This document shows positions 1-8,938 of a stretch of DNA of 43,337 nt, piece after piece. The first letter of the stretch is position 1. Each line of letters begins with the position of its first letter. Source of the stretch: Candidatus Endobugula sertula (GTDB taxonomy: Bacteria; Pseudomonadota; Gammaproteobacteria; Pseudomonadales; Cellvibrionaceae). Under the pieces are notes generated by a model. The model saw nothing but the letters and a program-made list of their open reading frames with translations, was not told where the DNA came from and did not search any database. The stretch covers positions 1 through 43,337 of the forward strand of contig MDLC01000027.1 of assembly GCA_001723645.1 (NCBI GenBank), read 5' to 3'. The position numbers and the translations under genes were made by a program.

Positions 1-209
1 AGAACATTCTGAATGCTTAGGAAGAAAAAGCGATCATGTTTAATCGTTGGCGGTGATCATCTTCAGTGGAATACGCACATGTCATTCCAACGGTCTATAT
101 GGCATCGCAACTATACAATAAGTATTTCCCAAAATGTACAAGTAGAATGGATAACAATAGAAGTGTTAGATGTGAAATTTAACAAAATTTTAGTGAGAGA
201 TGGGATTTT

Positions 210-734
210 ATGAGCTTAAGTGAGAGTGATGTCTCCATTATTGCGACACTTTTAGGCAGAGAACCGAGGGGTCTGGAAGACATAGTTTGTAGGGATAAGC
301 AGGGAGCTCCAATGGTGATTCGCGTGGCCCCCTTGGTGGACAACAAGCCTTTCCCTACCTTATTTTGGTTGGTAGATCAACAACTTAATTACGCCATAGA
401 TACACTTGAAGCGTCTGGCCTGATTGCCAAATTTCAAAGCCAAGTAGACGGTAGTGAGCAAATTCAAAAGCAGCTTGCCATGAATCACCAACAGTATATT
501 CAGTTACGGCAGTCTTTTATTACAGAGGCACAGCGTCGCCAAATTAATGAATTAAGGTTTAATGAAGTATTGGAGCAACGCGGCATTGGTGGGATAGCTG
601 ATTTTCAGCGTATCCGTTGCTTACATACTTACTATGCAGCACATTTGGTACAGGCAAATAGTATTGGCCGTTTGTTGGAAACCTACTGGCAACAAATTGG
701 AGTGAGCTTTGATCACTTTGACTATGTGGGTTAA
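210..734 (+). CDS. DUF501 domain-containing protein
   Basis: A 174-residue soluble protein that looks like the DUF501 family. Visible family features are LGREPRGL near residues 15-22, the PFPTLFWL segment near 47-54, and the C-terminal RCLHTYYAAHLVQANSIGR block near 136-154, which carries the conserved Arg-Cys-Leu-His. No biochemical function is established for the family. The ATG is preceded by GGGA a few bases upstream. It is on the strand opposite to the polysaccharide operon, so it is probably part of the conserved chromosomal flank rather than the locus. Family assignment is fairly sure; role unknown. Confidence 0.75.
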   Translation: MSLSESDVSIIATLLGREPRGLEDIVCRDKQGAPMVIRVAPLVDNKPFPTLFWLVDQQLNYAIDTLEASGLIAKFQSQVDGSEQIQKQLAMNHQQYIQLRQSFITEAQRRQINELRFNEVLEQRGIGGIADFQRIRCLHTYYAAHLVQANSIGRLLETYWQQIGVSFDHFDYVG

Positions 735-820
735 GTCTAAAACCGGATCAGGCAAATCATTGAATATCCACTACACTAAATAGTATAAAAGCCATTAGCA
801 TACATATAAGGTGTAGTTCG

Positions 821-1282
821 TTGACAGCTAATCCGCTTAACAAGAAGAGTAAAGAATCAATAGCCCTTCAAATTGTTGGACTAGTGTTGCTTTTAGTGTT
901 TCTGGTTGCTTTATCAACAGTAGGCACCTTGATTACCTTGGGTGTTATTAAAACCAGAGGTGATGCTAAAGTAATAGGTTCAATGGCAGGGGCAGAACAT
1001 ATCTGTGATCAAAAGGTGCGTGCAGACTATGGTCATTCATTAAGCGTAGCCACAGTTGATGATCGATCTAGCCGTTATGATAATAAATCGGGCCAATACA
1101 AAATGTTTTATGAACTCACTATCTATCAGGGTAATAACAAGCATTCAGGCGTAAAAACATTCTATGTGAATTGCTATGTTTCTGCCAAACGAGGTTCAAT
1201 TTCTCACATTGATTATCTTGAACAGAAAGATTTTCAGCCTAAAGCTATTCGACGGAGACATGGAAACGCTTTTGGGTTGTAA
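821..1282 (+). CDS. small membrane protein, hypothetical
   Basis: A 153-residue protein I do not recognise. It starts with TTG; an AAGG about ten bases upstream supports that start, and no ATG lies nearby in frame. Residues about 16-45 form one long hydrophobic helix after a short Lys-rich N-terminus, so it is probably anchored in the inner membrane by a single N-terminal segment. The polar remainder, with two Cys (about residues 62 and 119), would then lie outside. A loose promoter-like TTGAAT / TAGTAT pair with a short spacer lies at about 763-790. Plus strand, 86 bases after the DUF501 gene, convergent with the operon end. Confidence 0.55.
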   Translation: MTANPLNKKSKESIALQIVGLVLLLVFLVALSTVGTLITLGVIKTRGDAKVIGSMAGAEHICDQKVRADYGHSLSVATVDDRSSRYDNKSGQYKMFYELTIYQGNNKHSGVKTFYVNCYVSAKRGSISHIDYLEQKDFQPKAIRRRHGNAFGL

Positions 1283-1417
1283 GCGCCAATAAACTCAGGA
1301 AAACACCACTGTGGATGTTCAAAATGCAGTTGAGGCATACTCGAAAATAGCAATTGTACCGGTAGAATTGAGCCTAGGGTAGTGAAGCGATGGCGAAAAT
1401 CGTTCCCAATGAGTGGA

Positions 1418-3340
1418 TTAAAAACGCACTACTTTCGGCACTGGCTGGTCAATAAAAGTCCGACTCCAAATTTCAATAGATACTAAGGCAAAAATTGAGT
1501 ACGAAAAATCTCGATCACCTTTGCGATCAAGTTCAACCATCTGGCGCACAGCTTTTGTATTAAATAACCCTCTGTGATTTAAAGAGGATTCTGAAAGTAC
1601 CTCATCCACCAATGGTCTCAGTTCGTTGTTCAACCACTGGCGTAAGGGTCCACCAAAACCGGTTTTTCTCCGATAAATAATATCCTTCGGCAAATACTTC
1701 TCCATCGCCCGTTTAAATATCCATTTACCCTGATTGCCTTTTTGTTTTAAGACATTACTAATAGAAGCCACGTATTCTACTAAATCATTATCCAGTAAGG
1801 GAACTCGAACCTCTACACCATTTGCCATACTCAGTTTATCGGTATAATTTAAATTATGATCCGCCAGAAAGTGTTTCATTTCCCAGTAGAGCATTTTATC
1901 TATATTATCACAGTCACCGATATAAGGATTTTCAGTAAACGATTCAAAAGGATTTACAGTGGTACTATTAGCCAGTGAACTAGCATGCAATAATTTATTG
2001 AGCTGTTCTGGATGTAGCCAAAAAAAATAGCTTTTAATACGTTGCTCTTGCTCTAAATTAACATAAGTAAACAACTTAGCAAGTCGTCGCAGAAATGGGT
2101 GTTTGGTGGGTAACCGCTTGGCATTAGAAGCTAATACTTTTCTGATAAAGAGTGGCATCCACATCCAGTAGCTTTCAATCGATAACGCTTGGTGTCGTTT
2201 ATAACCCGTAAAAATATCATCGCCTCCAGCACCCGATAACAATACTTTGATATTCGTACTCTGTGCTAATTGAGTAATGCGATTAACATTCAATGGAGCA
2301 ACATCTGCTTGAGGTTCATCCAAGTGAAAAATCATTTTTGGTAAGTCGTAGATAATACTCGAATCTATATCGACTACATTCAATGGCACATTAAGGTAGT
2401 CGGCAACTCTTTTTGCGTAGGGAAAATCCTCAGAAATCCCTTCTCTTTTAGAAGCGCCATCATTAAACCGAATGGTATAACACTGCATATCAACATCAGG
2501 ATGCACTTTTTGCGCTAGTGCAACAACAGAACTTGAATCCAGTCCCCCTGATAAAAAAGCCCCCACGGGAACGTCTGCAACCAATTGGCGCTCTACGGCA
2601 TCACTGAGATGTTTATCGACATTTTCTATCGTCGTTTCTAGTGGCTCTTCTACTTTGACTGACTGACCATATTTTAAATCGTAAAAGCACCATTGCTTCG
2701 TGATTTTCCCATCGACAACCATTTGCGCTTGCCCCGGTTCCAATTTATGCACATGCTGTAACATGGTGGTTTCACCTGGGGACCAAAGAAACGTTAAATA
2801 ATGACTCACCCCGACAATATCCAACTCTCTAGACACTGAAGGCTCTTGTAGTATTGCTTTTATTTCACTGGCAAAAATATACCCTTTTTCAGTGCTTGAA
2901 TAGTAAAACGGTTTAACACCAAAACGATCTCTCGCGATAAACAAGGATTGATTGCGACGATCAAAAATAGCAAAAGCAAAAATACCATTTAACAGACTTA
3001 AACAATCAGTGCCTTTATCAAGATATAACTTTAAAAGCACTTCGGAATCTGAATGTCCAGAAAATACATACCCTTTTTTCAATAGTTCCTGACGTAATAC
3101 TTTAAAATTATATATTTCCCCATTAAACGCTAGACACACTTGCTCAGATTCATCCCACATCGGCTGGTGTCCAGCGCTACTAAGATCTTGTATTGAGAGA
3201 CGAGTATGAACTAAACCGATATTAGCATTGATATCATAGTCAATACCTTGATCGTCTGGGCCGCGATGAACCAGCAAACTGGCCATCAACGGTAAGGAGT
3301 TTTGATCAAAGCTTCCGGAAAAGCCACCAATACCACACAT
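1418..3340 (-). CDS. asnB: asparagine synthase (glutamine-hydrolysing) type amidotransferase, copy 1
   Basis: A full-length 640-residue class II amidotransferase. The glutaminase half has the nucleophile Cys2 (MCGIGGFSG), HRGPDD at about 25-30 and AFNGEIYN at about 71-78. The synthetase half has the ATP PP-loop SGGLDSS at 264-270 and SGAGGDDIFTGYKRH at about 369-383. Family chemistry is transfer of ammonia from glutamine to an adenylated carboxylate. In polysaccharide loci such paralogues are thought to amidate sugar carboxyls rather than make asparagine; that is inference here. GGAGG seven bases before the ATG gives a strong ribosome site. It is the last gene of the operon; no clear terminator follows (1283-1417). 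Confidence 0.9.
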   Translation of the reverse strand: MCGIGGFSGSFDQNSLPLMASLLVHRGPDDQGIDYDINANIGLVHTRLSIQDLSSAGHQPMWDESEQVCLAFNGEIYNFKVLRQELLKKGYVFSGHSDSEVLLKLYLDKGTDCLSLLNGIFAFAIFDRRNQSLFIARDRFGVKPFYYSSTEKGYIFASEIKAILQEPSVSRELDIVGVSHYLTFLWSPGETTMLQHVHKLEPGQAQMVVDGKITKQWCFYDLKYGQSVKVEEPLETTIENVDKHLSDAVERQLVADVPVGAFLSGGLDSSSVVALAQKVHPDVDMQCYTIRFNDGASKREGISEDFPYAKRVADYLNVPLNVVDIDSSIIYDLPKMIFHLDEPQADVAPLNVNRITQLAQSTNIKVLLSGAGGDDIFTGYKRHQALSIESYWMWMPLFIRKVLASNAKRLPTKHPFLRRLAKLFTYVNLEQEQRIKSYFFWLHPEQLNKLLHASSLANSTTVNPFESFTENPYIGDCDNIDKMLYWEMKHFLADHNLNYTDKLSMANGVEVRVPLLDNDLVEYVASISNVLKQKGNQGKWIFKRAMEKYLPKDIIYRRKTGFGGPLRQWLNNELRPLVDEVLSESSLNHRGLFNTKAVRQMVELDRKGDRDFSYSIFALVSIEIWSRTFIDQPVPKVVRF

Positions 3341-3375
3341 GAAAATTCCTCCAATACCAAAACCAACCGTTTAGA

Positions 3376-4545
3376 TCAATACACGGTATATTGCTTAGCC
3401 AATTCTTTATACATATTAACCAGCATTTTTTCTTCTGTTTCCCAATTGTAATTGGTCAATACTGCATGACTTCCCTTCTCACCATAGGCTTTGCAAGCTG
3501 CCCGATCTTCAGATAAACAGTCAATTGCGGCTGCGAAGGATTCAGCACTTGATGAATCGACTAAAATACCACAATCTGATCGGCTAACTATTTCTGAAAC
3601 TTCAACCGCAAACCTTGGGGCTATCACCGCTAATTTTGACCCCATATAATCAAATAATTTATGCGGTAAAGCATGCACATGATTAAATAAACCCGGTTGG
3701 AACATAATGAGCCCTACATCACAAACATTGACCTTTTTGAGAGCTTCATCTATGGGCAACCAGCTTTCAAATTGTACTCGTTCTGATAAGCCTAAAGACA
3801 TAATCGCTGATTCAAATTCCTGTTGACTTCCATCATTCATTTTTCCAAGTATGCTCAGTTCAACATTTTTATTTTTTGCAATAGATAAACCTTCTAATAT
3901 TTGTGGCCAACCACGATTACGGTTAATTAGCCCTAGATGTATCAATTTTAGTGGTGTATCCCTTAATATTGTTTGCTCACTATCTGTTGCATCGCAATCA
4001 TGAATATTCGTAAAACTAGCAATCGGTGAAAAGTTCTGTACTGCAACAATATTTTTAGAGGAATAAAAACGAAAATCACGTTCTAATGACTTTTTGGCCA
4101 ATACCACTCTAGTTGTAAAAAAGGATAAGAACGTCATTAAAACACTAATAAACAAGGTTACCAAAGGCTGCACTAACTGTGGGAAGCGAGTTTGAGCAAA
4201 TTCTTCGGGGTAGTGTTCATGCACATCAAAGACGCAAGGTTTACCAAACCTGAGCTTTAAGAAAACACCCACAAACCAAGAATCTACTTCATTACAATGA
4301 TACACATCAGCATTGACCTGTTTCGCCATTGTGTATAATTTTTTAAGCTGGAGTATACGTCCCTTTAAGCCTCCTGGCCGATCATAGGTAATAATATCAA
4401 CGCCTTTTTCATTCCAAGTCTTAGGATTTTCATCCGGTGCAATATGCACTACCTCAAAGCCATGATTCACCAGTGATACGGCTTCTTTGTCGAATACTCT
4501 TTTATCGAGTGCTGGGTGCATAGATGATAAAAAACATATTTTCAT
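3376..4545 (-). CDS. glycosyltransferase family 4 (GT-B fold)
   Basis: A 389-residue cytosolic glycosyltransferase. The N-terminal half begins MKICFLSSMHPALDKRVF, the usual start of WbuB-like GT4 enzymes, and contains the DVHEHYPEEF segment. A hydrophobic stretch at about 125-148 may lie against the membrane. The C-terminal donor domain has HLGLINRNRGW, LGKMNDGSQ and ALPHKLFDYMGSKLAVIAP. The second acidic residue of the EX7E motif is Asp rather than Glu, and the first is replaced in the FNHVHAL stretch. It would add one sugar to the lipid-linked repeat unit; donor and acceptor cannot be read from sequence. It sits between heparinase-like and asnB genes. Confidence 0.85.
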   Translation of the reverse strand: MKICFLSSMHPALDKRVFDKEAVSLVNHGFEVVHIAPDENPKTWNEKGVDIITYDRPGGLKGRILQLKKLYTMAKQVNADVYHCNEVDSWFVGVFLKLRFGKPCVFDVHEHYPEEFAQTRFPQLVQPLVTLFISVLMTFLSFFTTRVVLAKKSLERDFRFYSSKNIVAVQNFSPIASFTNIHDCDATDSEQTILRDTPLKLIHLGLINRNRGWPQILEGLSIAKNKNVELSILGKMNDGSQQEFESAIMSLGLSERVQFESWLPIDEALKKVNVCDVGLIMFQPGLFNHVHALPHKLFDYMGSKLAVIAPRFAVEVSEIVSRSDCGILVDSSSAESFAAAIDCLSEDRAACKAYGEKGSHAVLTNYNWETEEKMLVNMYKELAKQYTVY

Positions 4546-4591
4546 TTTCTTTTGATGATTTCCTTAGCAATAACTATGAAGAAGCTTTACG

Positions 4592-6664
4592 CTAGTTTGT
4601 TGATTCTACTAAATTAAGAAGTTGCTTACGCTTAGATTCTACAAGCCTTTCATCTGGACTCAATAAAATAGTTAAACTTGTCTTACAAGCTTGTTTTGAT
4701 TCCCAAAGTATTTTGGGCGCTTCAGTTTTTTGGCCATAAGACGTCGCAACAAAGTCATTCACAATACAATATTCCCAATTTGCCAACTCTAACCATTCTA
4801 ATACAAACTGTTTGCCTTCAGCCTCCAGTAATAAAACCCCTGCTTGAGTTTGAGAAACCGTGACTCCCGGTACAAGTTGTAATGGAATGGTTACACTATG
4901 ACCAACACTCGCACTAAAGGTATCTTTCCATACTAGGGTGTGTTGTATTTTATCTAGTGCCATACTGCGTATAGGACTGACAGGAGGTATTAAGCGTTGA
5001 TACCCGGTATGAGAACCACGAAAACAGGTGTTCGTTTCATTATCATGCCAGTAAAGCACATTAGGTTGAGCATCGCCATGTAAAAACCAAAGGTTCCTAG
5101 GCGAAATAAACCTGTTTATTTCTTCTCCTGCAATCAGTGGCGTATTGTGTGAAGAGGTAGAACGGAATTTATTGCGCTGTTTATAATCTGCAGTATACAC
5201 ATAAGAACCAGAATCTGTAATCAGGTTGACACCGTTGAGGGTAGCTTCAAATGACAGTAAGTCATTATGTCCATGGCCACCACGGTTGGCCAATCCTATC
5301 GGCCCGCAATCAATAAATACATAATCACTCCCTGAGCGCATAATATAGTTACCGCTTATAGTGAAAGCCGTAGATCCTATAGGAGATATCTCTACACTTG
5401 ATTCTGGAGAGTCAGACAACCACCATAAACATTCACTGCCACTTTGTTGCCAGTTCGCCGTTAATTCTGACTTTGACCAAATTGAACCAATCACTACGGC
5501 TAAATAACGGTGATCATTAATATGTTGGCTACCTAAGGGAAGCACTCTGGCATCATCAGCATCACCTACTAAAGGAGCTCTACCATCAGGCTTGGTATAT
5601 GCAGCAATATAATCAGCCATTTTCAACATGGTTTGTTGATACACTTCTGACACAAGGCCACCACCTTGTTGATAATAGAGGGCGGCTATCACATACAATT
5701 CACAAACGAGTCTGTGGTAAGCTGTTGAAGCTTCAAAATCAACACCATCTTTATAAATCTGCAAAGGTAGTTCATGGTTTAATATTTTCCAGCCAAGTCG
5801 GCTCCAGGTATCAAGTTCTAGCTTGTTAGAGTTTGAAAAATTCCCTGAAAAGAAAATGCCCCCGATCACCAAAGCAGATACATCAGCAATTAAATGATTG
5901 CCATTAATATCTGTAATTTCAATATGATGAGAAATAAACTTTAGGTGTAAGTAAAGACAACGTAAAAAAGAAAAGCGAAACTCCTTATCCTGCCATGATA
6001 CCGCATCCGCAAATACATGGTAAAACCACGTCCATACAAAGACCCGCATAGCGGGCTCCATGGTACATGTCCAGTTAACACCATAGGCAAAACGATTATT
6101 GTCAATCCAGCTCTCTAGAATTTTTTTTGCATAGCTTGCATATCTATCTTCTTTTGTCAAAACCCAGGCCTGAGCCACAGGAATTAACCATTGAAGACGT
6201 GATAACTCCCAAGGAAACTTAACATCACTAGGTCGATCTAAGTCATGGGTACTAATATCAATAAAGTAATTATCCGGCCAAGAAATACCTGTTTTGTAAT
6301 CTAAAGACCAATGAATATCACCAAGTTGTATATCACCAGACCCAAGTAGAGAAACCTCTCCTTGCATGACTTTGTCGGCTTCTAAAATAATTTTACCCTG
6401 CTCATCGGGAAAATGCTTTTTTAACAGTGTTTGTATCTTTGAGCTTGTAGCACACGGATGTCCGAACGATATAATTCTATGATGAAGAACTTCTAAATTT
6501 TTAGCGTCCAATAAATTAAGAAAACGAGACTCGGTTATATACTGCTCTTGAAGATGGTAAGTGTATCGTCCCCAGAAAACATAAAACATGCTTTTTAAGC
6601 GCAATAGCTTAGCCCAATACGGCATAGCTAAAAATTTATTGACTAGTCGCAAAAACCGCATCAT
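4592..6664 (-). CDS. heparinase II/III-like protein (polysaccharide lyase-like)
   Basis: About 690 residues. The N-terminal alpha/alpha toroid region includes NGNHLIAD (about 254-261) and FEASTAYHRLVCELY (about 310-324). The C-terminal heparinase II/III beta-sandwich carries the signature RGGHGHNDLLSFEA at about 461-474. His and Tyr residues in these blocks match the catalytic layout of uronate lyases. I chose the ATG at 6664 because GAGG lies six bases upstream; an in-frame GTG at 6679 has no ribosome site. No convincing signal peptide is visible, which is odd for an enzyme that would act on extracellular polymer. Relatives in EPS loci are of unknown precise role; lyase editing or a biosynthetic activity are both possible. 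Confidence 0.85.
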   Translation of the reverse strand: MMRFLRLVNKFLAMPYWAKLLRLKSMFYVFWGRYTYHLQEQYITESRFLNLLDAKNLEVLHHRIISFGHPCATSSKIQTLLKKHFPDEQGKIILEADKVMQGEVSLLGSGDIQLGDIHWSLDYKTGISWPDNYFIDISTHDLDRPSDVKFPWELSRLQWLIPVAQAWVLTKEDRYASYAKKILESWIDNNRFAYGVNWTCTMEPAMRVFVWTWFYHVFADAVSWQDKEFRFSFLRCLYLHLKFISHHIEITDINGNHLIADVSALVIGGIFFSGNFSNSNKLELDTWSRLGWKILNHELPLQIYKDGVDFEASTAYHRLVCELYVIAALYYQQGGGLVSEVYQQTMLKMADYIAAYTKPDGRAPLVGDADDARVLPLGSQHINDHRYLAVVIGSIWSKSELTANWQQSGSECLWWLSDSPESSVEISPIGSTAFTISGNYIMRSGSDYVFIDCGPIGLANRGGHGHNDLLSFEATLNGVNLITDSGSYVYTADYKQRNKFRSTSSHNTPLIAGEEINRFISPRNLWFLHGDAQPNVLYWHDNETNTCFRGSHTGYQRLIPPVSPIRSMALDKIQHTLVWKDTFSASVGHSVTIPLQLVPGVTVSQTQAGVLLLEAEGKQFVLEWLELANWEYCIVNDFVATSYGQKTEAPKILWESKQACKTSLTILLSPDERLVESKRKQLLNLVESTN

Positions 6665-6780
6665 TGATATCCTCATCACTTTTTAAGACAGTCAAATTAA
6701 GCGCGACGACAAATAAAACAATGATACCAGCCTAATATTTTTGCGAAGTTATTGAGAACAAATCCATCGGGTTTAAGAAA

Positions 6781-7566
6781 TCATCCAATAATAGGTAAGT
6801 ATCCTTGAACAAAGCCTTTACACTCATACTTTACAACTTTAAAGCCCGCCTGTTTTAACATTTTTTCGACTTCGCTTCGTGTTCTAATTTTAATCACTAC
6901 TGGAGAGCCTAATTCGCTATTTTCAGCAACATTGCTTTGCCAGTCAGTTAACAGATTTTTCATGCGATTTTTCAATATCCAGGTAACAATCATCCATATA
7001 TTAAAGAAGCTATATTTTGAATACACTGCAATACGTAACTCTCCATTAGGCTTTAACAAACTATGAATTTTATTTAAAAAATCGGCTTCGTGAGCAATAT
7101 GATGTAAGACACCAAAAGAATAAACAACGTCATAATTTCCTGGAAGATCAACAGTCAACATATCCCCTTCCACTACATCTTCAAGTAAACGCTCTTGTTC
7201 TTCCTTATTAAAAGAAAAATTAATAAAACGTTTAGTTAGTTCCAAATGGTTTTGTGTAATATCAATGCCCGTATAAATGGCTCCGTTACTTAACATTTCA
7301 ACAGCATCTATGCCGTTGCCAACACCTATTTCTAAAATTCGCTTACCTTGCAAATCAGAAAAATTAAATGTGTTTACAATAAAAGGGGTTTCATAACCGT
7401 AGCGGTAATCACGCATTTGCTGAAAGTACTCTAGAGTATCATTAGATGCACTTGAACGATGACCACCGACTGTTTTATTTTCCCAGGTCTTGCGAGCTTG
7501 TCGATTACTGGATTCTCGAACTTCATGCTCTTCTAACGAATTATTGATTTTTATCTCTGAAGTCAT
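6781..7566 (-). CDS. class I SAM-dependent methyltransferase
   Basis: A 261-residue Rossmann methyltransferase. Motif I is ILEIGVGNGIDAVEM (about residues 76-90), followed by the acidic strand YTGIDIT (about 97-103) and the FGVLHHI segment. An N-terminal extension of about 60 charged residues includes RKTWENKTVGGHRS. The C-terminus (from about 205) carries a small extra region ending in a hydrophobic tail. It presumably O-methylates a sugar or a lipid-linked intermediate in this locus; the substrate is inferred from position only. It lies in a looser part of the operon, with gaps of 116 bases to the heparinase-like gene and 133 bases to the SGNH gene. AGG lies about 12 bases upstream of the ATG. 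Confidence 0.8.
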   Translation of the reverse strand: MTSEIKINNSLEEHEVRESSNRQARKTWENKTVGGHRSSASNDTLEYFQQMRDYRYGYETPFIVNTFNFSDLQGKRILEIGVGNGIDAVEMLSNGAIYTGIDITQNHLELTKRFINFSFNKEEQERLLEDVVEGDMLTVDLPGNYDVVYSFGVLHHIAHEADFLNKIHSLLKPNGELRIAVYSKYSFFNIWMIVTWILKNRMKNLLTDWQSNVAENSELGSPVVIKIRTRSEVEKMLKQAGFKVVKYECKGFVQGYLPIIG

Positions 7567-7699
7567 AAATAATAATACCTAATATTTTTTACTAATTCAT
7601 CATTACGATTGAAGTACTTTTACTGTTTGCAAAAAAATGCTTTAAACAAGGGGCATCACAATGATGTAGAACTCTATCTTTATTCATTGGCTGTTTTTC

Positions 7700-8920
7700 T
7701 TAATACTCCATCTTCTTACAGTCAAGCTCTAAAAAATCTACTTCTTTTTGAGTAGTCACCCGTGCATCAGGGATCATTGCTAAACCTTGGTATTTTTTGA
7801 TAACTGAATCAATATAAGGCAAGTTAATAAACTCTCGTAATGATTTTTCTCCATTAGCTACCATGGCACGAAGAATTCTTGCATAGGTCACATCACCACC
7901 ATGAATTCCATCAACAAACTCACAAGTTCCCGAACCGTATTCTGTTGAATCAAATAAATTGTGTACTTTATAACCTTCCCTAGCTAGGCCATCTACAATA
8001 TCTTTAATATACCTATAGTTATTCCACTGATACAATGATCTTGAGTCTGTCATAACATCAATAACCGGAGGGGCTACTGGCGGTAAAAAAGCAACAACTT
8101 TGATTCCTTGGCTTTGTATCTTTTGCAACATTTTTGCGACTATTAGAAGTAACTCCTTATTCGCCCTTCCAGCTCTCTGAAAACCACCAGTCCGCTTACG
8201 AACTCTCTCTATAGTCTCTTCAAATTTAACATAGGAGCGACGTCTTTTTGGATCTGTACCTGTAATGGTGCTTGTATAATAATGAGAACCGTCGGGAGCA
8301 AAGCCTGAATTATCTTCAAGAGCTCTTATACCAATAGAACAGCTGTTATCGTGTTTCCATGCTTCTCCTTTTGATACGTGTAACAATGAACTCAGACTTA
8401 ACTTACCATCTTTTACTAAGTTAAAACTTCTTAGACGATTAGTTTGCCAAGTAGGTTAAAGATCCAAATTTTCTGGGCTCATATTGCAAGCGGGTAGTTC
8501 ACTAGTCAGCCAGGGAAGAAAACGCCAAAAATCTAAACCTAAAACTATCAATTCAGGTTTATGATAGGAAAGTATTTGGTCAATAATGCAAGGGGTTGTA
8601 TGCATTGCTCCCAGTACTCCGCCCATATTGACAAAGCTTTTACTAAAAAAACCTCCTCTAAATTCCATGACACGAGAAGAGCCAATAGTAATTATTTTTG
8701 GTTTTACATGTTTATATAAAGCAAACTTATATTGCCTCATTCTTGCATATAACGCTGATCCATAAACACAAAACTCTGAAGCATTCGTCTGAACATTTAC
8801 CACTTCATTAACACTTAAAGATTCTCCTGAATGTTCAAATAACACGTAATCCACTGAGAGTGTTGCAGCAACAATCACCACTATTGTGCTTATAATGCTT
8901 AATATATACGAACGATACAT
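7700..8920 (-). pseudogene. SGNH-type O-acyltransferase partner (AlgJ/DltD-like), split by an in-frame TAA
   Basis: Two open frames in the same reading frame (8935-8456 and 8386-7700) join into one gene of 407 codons, interrupted by a single TAA at 8458-8456 (codon 155 from the ATG at 8920). The 23 codons between the stop and the next possible start (TTG at 8386) are all sense and read as ordinary protein. The N-terminal part has a signal anchor (about residues 6-28) and GSSRVMEF (80-87), a likely SGNH nucleophile block. The C-terminal part has FLPPVAPP and DGIHGGD (about 337-343), the likely Asp-His block. The stop therefore separates the catalytic residues. It follows the MBOAT gene directly, as AlgJ/AlgX-like partners do. 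It could be a true pseudogene, a sequencing error or readthrough. Confidence 0.75.
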
Positions 8921-8938
8921 TATGATTAAAAACACCTC

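Noticed and set aside
13-213. 66-codon plus-strand frame before the DUF501 gene
   Set aside because: It has a tempting ATGA overlap with the next start, but the protein is unlike any family I know, has no ribosome site and starts right after a stop. I treat it as chance.
1390-1455. Short plus-strand frame (21 codons) overlapping the end of asnB
   Set aside because: No family resemblance and it runs antisense into an intact gene.
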